The notes under the pieces are model-generated. The model was not told where the DNA came from and did no database searches. It saw nothing but the letters and a program-made list of their open reading frames with translations. The position numbers and the translations under genes are program-made. A stretch of 6,004 nt of DNA from contig JAFGQQ010000151.1 of the NCBI GenBank assembly GCA_016935595.1, positions 1-6,004 on the forward strand. The letters are read 5' to 3'. This document shows positions 1-6,004 of the stretch, piece after piece (position 1 is the stretch's first letter; the number at the start of each line of letters is the position of its first letter). The stretch comes from Bacteroidales bacterium (GTDB taxonomy: Bacteria; Bacteroidota; Bacteroidia; Bacteroidales; UBA10428).

Positions 1-985
1 CCAGGTATTACAATTATTTGAAAGCTTTAAAAATTCCAGAATTCTTATTATTGGTGATGTAATGATCGATTCATATATTTGGGGAGATGTGACCAGAATT
101 TCACCTGAAGCGCCAGTGCAGGTTTTATCAGCATCAAAAAAAGAATACCGTTTAGGTGGGGCTGCCAATGTTGCAAAAAATATCCAGTCATTAGGCGCTA
201 TACCTATATTGTGTTCTGTTATCGGAAAAGACACAAATGGTTTTTCTTTTAACGATTTATTAAAACAAAATAATATTAATTCAAAATGGATCATTAAAGA
301 TGAGCAGAGAATTACAACTATGAAAACCAGGGCTATTTCGGGCCATCAACACTTATTAAGAATAGACGAAGAAATAACAGAATATTTATCTGAATCAACT
401 GAAAAAAAATTTATTGAAACAATAAATTCAGCTATATCCAGCGAAAACATTTCATCAATTGTAGTTCAAGATTATAACAAAGGAATTTTAAGTGCTGGTG
501 TCATTAAATATATCATTAATATCTCAAAAGAAAAAAATATACCATTATTGGTCGATCCTAAAAGAAATAATTTTGGCTTGTATGAAAATTTAACTTTACT
601 AAAACCTAATTTTAAAGAACTAAAAGAAGGCTTAAAAATTGATATTAATAAAAATGAAATAGACAAAATTGTTAGAATTTGTCAAACTTATCTTTCAGAA
701 AAGAATATCGATTCAATCTTACTTACTCTTTCGGAGAATGGAATTTTAATTTGCACCAAAGATAAATTTCATCATGTTCCAGCTAAAATAAGAGATGTTT
801 CTGATGTTTCAGGTGCAGGTGATACGGTTATTAGCACAGCCAGTCTATGTGTAGCAAATAAATTAAGCATTTACGATATTGCCAATATTTCAAATATTGC
901 AGGCGGAATTGTTTGCGAAAAAGTTGGTGTAGTTCCGGTTAACAAAGAAAAACTTATTGAAGAATTGATTGAAAAAGAGGTTTAA
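1..985 (+). CDS. rfaE1: D-glycero-beta-D-manno-heptose-7-phosphate kinase (PfkB family), 5' end cut by window edge
   Basis: This enzyme phosphorylates heptose 7-phosphate at O-1 in the cytoplasm, a step in making ADP-heptose for the lipopolysaccharide core. The reading frame is open from base 2, so the ATG at 62 is internal. The codons before it give RILIIGDV, which joins MIDSYIWGDV to form the standard N-terminal strand of the family. Other visible motifs are RISPEAPV, GGAANVAKNI (PfkB sugar-binding region), VDPKRNNF, KPNFKEL, LTLSENGI, and DVSGAGDTVIS with the likely catalytic Asp at codon 821-823. About 327 residues are visible, close to a complete kinase domain. The protein ends where the kinase domain ends, so the cytidylyltransferase half of bifunctional HldE is absent and must be encoded elsewhere. 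The RISPEAPV and DVSGAGDTVIS blocks favour this subfamily over ribokinase or fructokinase. The true start lies left of the window. Confidence 0.88.
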   Translation, partial: QVLQLFESFKNSRILIIGDVMIDSYIWGDVTRISPEAPVQVLSASKKEYRLGGAANVAKNIQSLGAIPILCSVIGKDTNGFSFNDLLKQNNINSKWIIKDEQRITTMKTRAISGHQHLLRIDEEITEYLSESTEKKFIETINSAISSENISSIVVQDYNKGILSAGVIKYIINISKEKNIPLLVDPKRNNFGLYENLTLLKPNFKELKEGLKIDINKNEIDKIVRICQTYLSEKNIDSILLTLSENGILICTKDKFHHVPAKIRDVSDVSGAGDTVISTASLCVANKLSIYDIANISNIAGGIVCEKVGVVPVNKEKLIEELIEKEV

Positions 986-1036
986 CAAGGTTTATAGATT
1001 TTATTAACAAATATTTTTTATCACTTTAAATAATAT

Positions 1037-1074
1037 TGTCTGTAATTCACTAAATGTCATACAGATATTTTTTT
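1037..1074 (+). terminator. Weak candidate intrinsic terminator after the kinase gene
   Basis: An 8-bp stem can form between 1037-1044 (TGTCTGTA) and 1060-1067 (TACAGATA), with one G-U pair and a 15-nt loop. It is followed at once by seven T residues (1068-1074). It lies about 50 bases past the kinase stop codon, a sensible place for a terminator. The stem has only two G-C pairs and a large loop, so it would be weak, and chance formation in AT-rich DNA is quite possible. Confidence 0.27.
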
Positions 1075-1132
1075 ATGTTAATATCTTGTTCATAACGCTA
1101 ATTTTTTTTGTTAAAATTCATATATTCGAAAA

Positions 1133-1164
1133 AAAAATACAATGAATTTATATATTGTATTTTT
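1133..1164. repeat. Perfect 11-bp inverted repeat upstream of parA
   Basis: The left arm AAAAATACAAT (1133-1143) is the exact reverse complement of ATTGTATTTTT (1154-1164), with a 10-nt spacer. It ends 39 bases before the parA start. Because the arms run A-tract to T-tract, a transcript in either direction would form a hairpin ending in U residues, so a bidirectional terminator is one reading. An operator for a dimeric regulator, or a hairpin in the parA leader, are others. The rest of the 218-bp gap (986-1203) shows no ORF, no RNA gene and no promoter that I would defend. The core CACGTG of a parS site is not present here. Confidence 0.5.
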
Positions 1165-1203
1165 AGCATTTCTTAAATAAATAAAATTATTAAATCGGTT
1201 TAA

Positions 1204-1998
1204 ATGGGAAAAATCATAGCTCTAGCAAATCAAAAAGGTGGAGTTGGTAAAACCACAACAGCAATAAATCTGGCAGCAAGTTTAGCAGTATTAGAGTACA
1301 AAGTACTTTTGGTTGATGCTGATCCTCAGGCCAATGCTACTTCAGGAACAGGTTTTGATGTAAGAAATATAAAAACAAGTATATATGAATGCCTTATTGA
1401 TAATGCCGATCCAAATAGCATTATCTTAAACAGTGAAATAGAAGGTCTTGATTTAATTCCCGCGCATATCGACTTGGTTGGTGCTGAAATTGAAATGCTT
1501 AATTTACCAAGCAGGGAAAAAGTGCTTAAACAAGTAATTGGAAAAATTAAAGGGGATTATGATTTTATATTAATTGATTGTTCCCCGTCATTGGGCTTAA
1601 TCACGGTCAATGCCCTTACAGCAGCAAACTCGGCATTAATACCTGTACAATGCGAATATTTTGCATTAGAAGGATTAGGAAAACTTTTAAATACATTAAA
1701 AATAATTCAAAGCCGGTTAAATCCCGAACTGGAAATAGAAGGTTTTCTTTTAACCATGTACGATTCCAGGTTACGCTTATCCAACCAGGTTGTTGAAGAA
1801 GTCAAGAAACATTTCCAGCAAATGGTATTCGAAACAATTATTCAACGAAATATTAAATTAGGTGAAGCACCAAGTTATGGAAAACCAATATTACTGTACG
1901 ATGCCAATTCAACAGGAGCAATTAATCACCTGAACCTGGCAAAAGAATTACTTCAGAAAAACAACATGACGAAATTAAAAAATAATAAAAAATTATAA
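1204..1998 (+). CDS. parA: ParA/Soj-type chromosome partitioning ATPase
   Basis: ParA is a cytoplasmic ATPase that binds DNA non-specifically as an ATP dimer and, with ParB, moves newly replicated origins apart. The 264-residue sequence has the deviant Walker A motif KGGVGKTTT at residues 11-19, including the signature lysine. The switch I region is VDADPQAN at 37-44, and Walker B is FILIDCSP at 121-128 with D125. The short N-terminus, with no helix-turn-helix before the Walker A motif, marks the chromosomal Soj type rather than P1-type plasmid ParA. The ATG at 1204 fits because the protein then begins [13 protein letters not shown], as expected for the family. No Shine-Dalgarno is visible, which is usual in Bacteroidota. 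The C-terminal tail is lysine- and asparagine-rich. The stop is 21 bases before parB, so the two are almost certainly co-transcribed. Confidence 0.96.
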   Translation: MGKIIALANQKGGVGKTTTAINLAASLAVLEYKVLLVDADPQANATSGTGFDVRNIKTSIYECLIDNADPNSIILNSEIEGLDLIPAHIDLVGAEIEMLNLPSREKVLKQVIGKIKGDYDFILIDCSPSLGLITVNALTAANSALIPVQCEYFALEGLGKLLNTLKIIQSRLNPELEIEGFLLTMYDSRLRLSNQVVEEVKKHFQQMVFETIIQRNIKLGEAPSYGKPILLYDANSTGAINHLNLAKELLQKNNMTKLKNNKKL

Positions 1999-2019
1999 TA
2001 ACATTAAAATTATAAAATC

Positions 2020-2901
2020 GTGGCAAAAAAGCAGGCATTAGGCAGAGGATTGGGTGCATTAATGGAAGACGCGGTAAGACCTGAAATGCATATTTCAGGA
2101 GATGCCATTAATGAAATTAATATAGATGATATAGAATTAAATCCTTTTCAACCTCGAAAAGGAATTGAAGAAGAAGGTTTAATCGAATTAGCGAGTTCGA
2201 TAAAAGAATTAGGTATAATTCAACCTATAACAGTAAGAGAAATTGATGAAGAAAAATATCAGTTAATTACTGGCGAGAGAAGATACAGGGCATCAAAAAT
2301 TGCAGGTTTAACCAAAATTCCAGCATACGTAAGAACTGCCAATGATCAGAATATGCTAGAAATGGCATTAGTCGAGAATATTCAACGCGAAGATTTAAAT
2401 GCCATTGAGATTGCCATTAGTTACCAGAGGCTAATTGAAGAATGCAGGCTTACCCAGGAAAATTTAAGCGAAAGAGTAGGTAAAAAAAGATCAACCATTA
2501 CTAATTATTTAAGGCTACTAAAATTACCTGCCGAAATACAACTTGGAATAAGGGAAAAGAAAATAACTATGGGCCATGCCAAATCTTTAATTAATATTGA
2601 GAATAACCAGGCCCAACTTGCTATTTTTAATAGAATAATTGTTGAAAATTTATCTGTTCGCGATGCTGAGAATATTGTAAGAAATTTAAATGAACAACCC
2701 AAAAAAGCTTCGAATGTAGCAAGAAGAATTGCCTCTTTACCAGAAGAATATACGCAGCTCCAAAATCATTTATCAACATACTTCAATTCAAATATAGAAT
2801 TTAAAAGAAATCCAAAAGGGGAAGGCAAAATTATCATACCATTCAAATCAGACGAAGATTTGGAAAGAATTCTGGGAATTTTTGATAATTTTAAAGCTTA
2901 A
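2020..2901 (+). CDS. parB: ParB/Spo0J chromosome partitioning protein (CTP-dependent DNA clamp)
   Basis: ParB binds parS sites, loads on DNA as a CTP-gated sliding clamp, and stimulates the ParA ATPase. The 293-residue protein opens with MAKKQALGRGLGALMED, the conserved N-terminal peptide (LGRGL) that contacts ParA. The ParB N-terminal domain follows at about 33-125, with NPFQPRK (41-47), the CTP-binding motif TGERRYRA (84-91) and ENIQREDL (119-126). A helix-turn-helix for parS recognition lies at about 145-169, and the MGHAKSL segment follows. The last 50 or so residues match the C-terminal dimerisation domain. The start is GTG: an in-frame stop sits at 2005-2007 and only GTG preserves the conserved N-terminus. 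Length is normal. No parS-like palindrome was found in this window, so the sites must lie elsewhere. Confidence 0.96.
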   Translation: MAKKQALGRGLGALMEDAVRPEMHISGDAINEINIDDIELNPFQPRKGIEEEGLIELASSIKELGIIQPITVREIDEEKYQLITGERRYRASKIAGLTKIPAYVRTANDQNMLEMALVENIQREDLNAIEIAISYQRLIEECRLTQENLSERVGKKRSTITNYLRLLKLPAEIQLGIREKKITMGHAKSLINIENNQAQLAIFNRIIVENLSVRDAENIVRNLNEQPKKASNVARRIASLPEEYTQLQNHLSTYFNSNIEFKRNPKGEGKIIIPFKSDEDLERILGIFDNFKA

Positions 2902-2942
2902 ATTGCGTTAATCATATTATTTATTTCTTTAGCAGTAAAAAA

Positions 2943-4028
2943 TTGCATTATTATAAATTTTACCGGATAATCTGCTTTTTTTTCATAACATTATTTATAT
3001 ATAATATGTGTTGTGGACAAGAAGTAGTAAATCTCGACTCACTTTCATCTACAGAACAAAGAAAAATCATTAATCATCATGTAAACAAAGCATTAAGACA
3101 GTCACTTATACCGGGTTTTTCACAAATTAAAAATAAACAATATTGGAAAATCCCTTTCTGTTATGGTGGTCTAATAGCTCTTTCAACATTAGGATTAGAT
3201 CATTATAAAAAATATAAACAATACCAGGAAGATAATTTTAATGAATATTTAAATTATATACCAACTTCATATTATACTTTAAAAACAGAAGGTAATATTC
3301 CTTTTAAATCATATATTTTAGAAACTGAAAATGAAACATTTAAAGAGATAAGAAAAGCTGAAAACAAACATAAAAATTTATCTTACCTTTATTTTGCCGG
3401 TACCGGGTTATTGTATTTCTTAAATATTTGCGACGGTATACACCCGGTTTTTAAAGAATACCGTTCACCATATAAAGCCGGATTGTATTCAACATTTATT
3501 CCGGGTTTAGGCCAACTTTATAATAAACAATACTGGAAAATACCTTTGGTATATATCGGAATTGGTACATTCGCTTTCTTTATTAATTACAATCACATTC
3601 AATATAAAAGAACTTTACAAGCTTATATGATAAAAAACGATTCTTTAGCTAACGAGTATGCTTTAGAATATTTATCAGCACATCGATCAGAATACGGACA
3701 GAGAAATATCTGGGATAAAGCAAATTTTACTAAAGGAGAAATGCATCAATTAGAGATATATCTCATTACAGATTATTTTGATTCGAATACTTTAAATGAA
3801 TCGCTTAATAAATTAAAAAAGGAAAAAGACCGATGGAAAAGGTACAGAGATTTAACAATTATAGGATTAGCAGCATTTTATGGAATAAACATTATTGATG
3901 CCACGGTGTTTAGTCATTTATATGATTATGATATTTCTAATGATCTAACTATAGATATTATGCCAAATTTTATCAACAATCCGAACGAACCTGTTAATTT
4001 CGGCTTGACATTAACAATGAATTTTTAA
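2943..4028 (+). CDS. DUF5683-family membrane protein with a tandemly duplicated domain
   Basis: The function is unknown; the family is a Bacteroidota envelope protein often found beside parB. Residues 7-25 form a hydrophobic signal-like segment, with mature sequence probably beginning near QEVV (26-29). The motif PGFSQIKNKQYWKIP (57-71) recurs as PGLGQLYNKQYWKIP (187-201), with 11 of 15 residues identical. Each copy is followed by a hydrophobic helix (about 71-85 and 201-219), a charged spacer, then a second helix ending in LNICD (D164) or INIID (D319). This looks like two whole DUF5683 units and would explain the 361-residue length against roughly 200 for relatives I recall. The second copy is closer to the family pattern. 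The protein ends GLTLTMNF; a terminal Phe is also seen in outer-membrane strands, but that link is speculative. The TTG start is chosen because the next ATG (3006) would delete the signal segment. The gap to parB is 41 bases, suggesting one operon. Confidence 0.83.
   Translation: MHYYKFYRIICFFFITLFIYNMCCGQEVVNLDSLSSTEQRKIINHHVNKALRQSLIPGFSQIKNKQYWKIPFCYGGLIALSTLGLDHYKKYKQYQEDNFNEYLNYIPTSYYTLKTEGNIPFKSYILETENETFKEIRKAENKHKNLSYLYFAGTGLLYFLNICDGIHPVFKEYRSPYKAGLYSTFIPGLGQLYNKQYWKIPLVYIGIGTFAFFINYNHIQYKRTLQAYMIKNDSLANEYALEYLSAHRSEYGQRNIWDKANFTKGEMHQLEIYLITDYFDSNTLNESLNKLKKEKDRWKRYRDLTIIGLAAFYGINIIDATVFSHLYDYDISNDLTIDIMPNFINNPNEPVNFGLTLTMNF
3111..3545 (+). repeat. Protein-level tandem duplication: two PGxxQ...NKQYWKIP motifs
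   Basis: The conserved blocks lie at 3111-3155 and 3501-3545, offset by exactly 390 bases (130 codons). Eleven of 15 encoded residues are identical, and the stretch encoding NKQYWKIP differs only at third codon positions. Outside this block the copies are diverged in protein and DNA, so the duplication is old or under strong selection only at the motif. Confidence 0.75.
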
Positions 4029-4030
4029 AT

Positions 4031-4060
4031 TTGCATTCAAATTAATTTATTTTAATTTTT
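4031..4060 (+). promoter_or_regulatory. Possible Bacteroidota-type promoter before the transglycosylase gene
   Basis: TTG at 4031-4033 is followed after 19 bases by TAATTTTT at 4053-4060. This fits seven of the eight positions of the Bacteroidota -7 element TAnnTTTG, with a correct spacing to a -33 TTG. If used, the leader would be very short. In sequence this AT-rich such matches arise often by chance, and the gene may simply be read from the parAB operon. Confidence 0.22.
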
Positions 4061-4065
4061 ATAAT

Positions 4066-4072
4066 GAGGGGG
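4066..4072 (+). promoter_or_regulatory. Shine-Dalgarno-like purine tract that helps decide the start codon
   Basis: GAGGGGG ends 8 bases before the ATG at 4081 but only 2 bases before the alternative ATG at 4075. The spacing therefore favours 4081. It is the only strong G-rich ribosome-binding-like tract ahead of any start in this window, and is unusual for Bacteroidota, where Shine-Dalgarno sites are generally weak or missing. Confidence 0.4.
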
Positions 4073-4080
4073 AAATGATT

Positions 4081-5628
4081 ATGAAGAAGATTATTTTATT
4101 TTACATATTTATTTTTATATTCCAATTTGGAGAATCAAGCCAAACCAATCATAAAAAGCCCGATATTAACGATTCTGTCACTTATACAATAAAACTATAC
4201 GATAGTTTAACTTATAAATGGTACGTTGAACATCCGTATATAACTTTTAAAAATGATTACACGTTTAGTAATGATACTGATAATACCGATTATCCCGATT
4301 CTGTTTATTTAGACAGGATAAAACAAATTCCCTCTATTATTCCGTTATCTTATAACAATATAGTTAAAAACTATATTAAAGTTTATACAGTTGAAAGGAG
4401 GAAAGAAGTTGCAAAAATGTTGGGTTTAACCGAATATTATTTCCCGATTTTTGAACAAATATTAGAAGAATATGGATTACCAAATGAACTAAAATACTTG
4501 CCGATAATAGAGTCGGGATTAAATCCAAATGCAGTTTCGAGAGCAGGAGCAACTGGTCTTTGGCAATTCATGTATTACACAGCAAAAGCATATCAGCTTA
4601 AAATGAATTCTTTTGTAGATGAGAGAAGGGATCCGATCAAATCCACCCACGCAGCAGCAAAATATTTAAGTGATATGTATGCCATATACAACGACTGGAT
4701 GCTGGTAATTGCTGCCTACAACTGCGGACCGGGTAATGTTAATAAAGCAATAAGACGTACCGGAAATAAAAACGACTATTGGCAAATATACTATTACCTG
4801 CCAAGGGAAACCAGGGGATATGTGCCAGCTTATATTGCTGCCACATATATTTTCAATTACTATCCTTACCACAATATTATACCAGATGAAATTGAATATA
4901 CAGCAATTACTGACACCCTGATTATAAAAGATGAATTGCACTTAAAACAAATATCAGAAGTACTAAAAATACCCTATAATGATTTATGTGAAATGAATCC
5001 GCAATTTCGCAATGAAATAATACCTAAAGATGAAAAAGACGGATATATTCTAAAACTTCCTGTTGAATATATTCCGGATTTTATTGATTTACAGGATTCT
5101 ATTTTTTCATACAACGACTCCATTTTTTTTAGTCCGGAAAACCTTGTGGCAAAACCAACTTCTTATTCAAGGTATTCTCCCGAACCTCCTAAAGGCTATA
5201 CTAAAATTTATTATACTGTAAAACCCGGTGATAATTTAGGATTTATTGCAGAATGGTATCATGTAAGAGTTTCCGATTTGAGGTACTGGAATAATATTAG
5301 AGGCAACTTAATTAAATCAGGCCAAAAAATAGTTGTATTTGTACCCGAAAATAAAAAAAGCAAATACGGAAAAATAAATGATTTAACATTCGATGAGAAA
5401 CAAAAAATGAGCGGAAACAGCTCTCCTAATTTTGATATTCCAGAAGTAAAAAACGACCAGAAATTCCAATACGTTTATTATGAAGTGAAACCCGGTGATA
5501 CTCTTTGGGAAATAGCAAAAAAATATCCTGGCGTTAGCGATTATGATATTATGCAATTAAATAATATTAAAAATGCAAATAAGATAAGTCCGGGACAAAC
5601 CTTAAAAATTAAGAAATATTCAAATTAA
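4081..5628 (+). CDS. mltD: MltD-type lytic murein transglycosylase with C-terminal LysM repeats
   Basis: This periplasmic enzyme cleaves the glycan chain of peptidoglycan between MurNAc and GlcNAc, forming 1,6-anhydroMurNAc ends. From the ATG at 4081 it has 515 residues. It opens with signal sequence MKKIILFYIFIFIF; no lipobox is evident, so it may not be a lipoprotein like E. coli MltD. The family 1 transglycosylase (SLT) domain spans about 130-255: LPIIESGLNP with catalytic Glu144, GLWQF (159-163), VDERRDP, AAYNCGPGNV (211-220) and LPRETRGYVPAYIAA. A linker (about 278-327, ISEVLKIPYNDLCEMNP) resembles a degenerate LysM. Two clear LysM modules follow, at about 376-422 (VKPGDNLGFIA) and 465-513 (VKPGDTLWEIAKKY), for binding peptidoglycan. 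An ATG at 4075 would add two residues (MI); 4081 is preferred for the MKK start and better spacing from GAGGGGG. The gap to the preceding gene is 52 bases. The stop overlaps that of the convergent permease gene. Confidence 0.94.
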   Translation: MKKIILFYIFIFIFQFGESSQTNHKKPDINDSVTYTIKLYDSLTYKWYVEHPYITFKNDYTFSNDTDNTDYPDSVYLDRIKQIPSIIPLSYNNIVKNYIKVYTVERRKEVAKMLGLTEYYFPIFEQILEEYGLPNELKYLPIIESGLNPNAVSRAGATGLWQFMYYTAKAYQLKMNSFVDERRDPIKSTHAAAKYLSDMYAIYNDWMLVIAAYNCGPGNVNKAIRRTGNKNDYWQIYYYLPRETRGYVPAYIAATYIFNYYPYHNIIPDEIEYTAITDTLIIKDELHLKQISEVLKIPYNDLCEMNPQFRNEIIPKDEKDGYILKLPVEYIPDFIDLQDSIFSYNDSIFFSPENLVAKPTSYSRYSPEPPKGYTKIYYTVKPGDNLGFIAEWYHVRVSDLRYWNNIRGNLIKSGQKIVVFVPENKKSKYGKINDLTFDEKQKMSGNSSPNFDIPEVKNDQKFQYVYYEVKPGDTLWEIAKKYPGVSDYDIMQLNNIKNANKISPGQTLKIKKYSN

Positions 5629-6004
5629 AAATGCGTGTTAATAGCTTCAACAGGGTCGAGACGTGAAGCCGAATAAGCAGGCAAAAATCCCGAAATAATT
5701 CCAATAACAATAGAAATTGTTAAACCTAATACTATGTTTTTTAAAGTCAATAACAATTCCATTTCAATCATTCTTTGAGCAAATAACGTGCCTGTAAAAA
5801 TTATTACGAGGCCTAAAATTCCACCTACTAATGCCAAGAGTACGGCTTCAAATAAAAATTGAAAAAGAATAAAGTAATTCTTGGCACCTAACGATTTCTG
5901 AATTCCAATAATATTAGTACGTTCTTTAACAGAAACAAACATGATATTAGCAATTCCAAAACCACCGACTAAAATGGAAAATCCGCCTATTATCCAGCCG
6001 GCTA
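5625..6004 (-). CDS. ABC transporter permease, MacB/FtsX type, C-terminal part only
   Basis: This is an inner-membrane permease subunit of the MacB/LolE/FtsX superfamily, which works with an ATPase in lipoprotein or peptide export or envelope signalling. The frame is open to the right edge, so the ATG at 5942 is internal and the N-terminal part is outside the window. About 125 residues are visible, with three hydrophobic segments. The first, in the segment GGFSILVGGFGIANIM, leads into VSVKERTNIIGIQKSLGA, the cytoplasmic coupling-helix region that contacts the ATPase. The second is FLFEAVLLALVGGILGLVII, and the last leads into SGFLPAYSASRLDPVEAI, the standard C-terminal signature of MacB-like permeases. 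Substrate and subfamily cannot be told from this fragment. The gene runs opposite to the par cluster and is probably unrelated to it. Its stop codon overlaps that of the transglycosylase gene, leaving no room for a terminator between them. Confidence 0.9.
   Translation of the reverse strand, partial: AGWIIGGFSILVGGFGIANIMFVSVKERTNIIGIQKSLGAKNYFILFQFLFEAVLLALVGGILGLVIIFTGTLFAQRMIEMELLLTLKNIVLGLTISIVIGIISGFLPAYSASRLDPVEAINTHF

Noticed and set aside
472..666. 64-codon open frame on the - strand inside the kinase gene
   Set aside because: It is wholly antisense to a well-supported coding region and has no recognisable domain or context; a shadow frame.
1099..1128. Promoter-like matches TAATTTTT (1099-1106) and TATATTCG (1121-1128) upstream of parA
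   Set aside because: Neither has a TTG at about 17-23 bases upstream, so they do not make a proper Bacteroidota promoter pair. A parA promoter probably exists in this gap but I cannot place it.
1578..1796. 72-codon + strand open frame inside parA in another frame
   Set aside because: It overlaps the Walker B and downstream region of a confident ParA and resembles no known protein.
2505..2702. 65-codon - strand open frame inside parB
   Set aside because: Antisense to conserved parB sequence; its hydrophobic look comes from the reverse complement of AT-rich codons.
4666..4941. 91-codon - strand open frame opposite the transglycosylase domain
   Set aside because: Antisense to the conserved SLT region around AAYNCGPGNV; no motif and no plausible start context.
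5942..5942. ATG at 5942 (-) as the start of a small 105-residue protein
   Set aside because: The frame stays open to the window edge and the upstream codons encode GGFSILVGGFGIANI, a conserved permease segment, so this Met is internal.
1..6004. parS centromere site for ParB
   Set aside because: I looked for the CACGTG core of the TGTTnCACGTGnAACA palindrome and found none. ACGTGAA near 5660 is only a partial match inside the permease gene.

Overview
The window is AT-rich, gene-dense chromosomal DNA of a Bacteroidota bacterium, probably Bacteroidales or Marinilabiliales-like. Three things point there: most genes lack a clear Shine-Dalgarno, the AT codon bias is strong, and the order parA - parB - DUF5683 protein - MltD-type transglycosylase with LysM repeats is, as I recall, typical of that phylum. 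No phage, transposon, CRISPR, tRNA or rRNA sequence is visible. It reads as conserved core genome rather than an accessory island.

Layout. Positions 1-985 (+) hold all but the extreme N-terminus of a one-domain heptose-phosphate kinase (RfaE1/HldE kinase-domain type, PfkB superfamily). Positions 986-1203 are the only substantial intergenic gap (218 bp). It contains a weak hairpin followed by a T-tract and a perfect 11-bp inverted repeat. A + strand cluster follows with short gaps: parA (1204-1998), parB (2020-2901, GTG start), a DUF5683 membrane protein (2943-4028, probable TTG start), and a lytic transglycosylase (4081-5628). The right edge (5625-6004, -) holds the C-terminal part of a MacB/FtsX-type ABC transporter permease. 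It converges on the transglycosylase gene, and the two stop codons overlap in the four bases TTAA.

How the genes fit together. ParA and ParB are the ATPase and the CTP-dependent clamp of chromosome segregation. The DUF5683 protein and the transglycosylase are envelope proteins, one of unknown function and one that cuts peptidoglycan. Their placement behind parAB suggests that segregation and envelope growth genes are co-expressed, but this is inference from gene order. The kinase belongs to ADP-heptose synthesis for lipopolysaccharide and is probably a separate transcription unit.

The most unusual item is the DUF5683 protein. It appears to contain two tandem copies of a unit I know as single-copy: the PGxxQ...NKQYWKIP motif occurs twice, 130 residues apart, and each copy is followed by the same two-transmembrane layout. 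I see no convincing evidence for a wholly new system.
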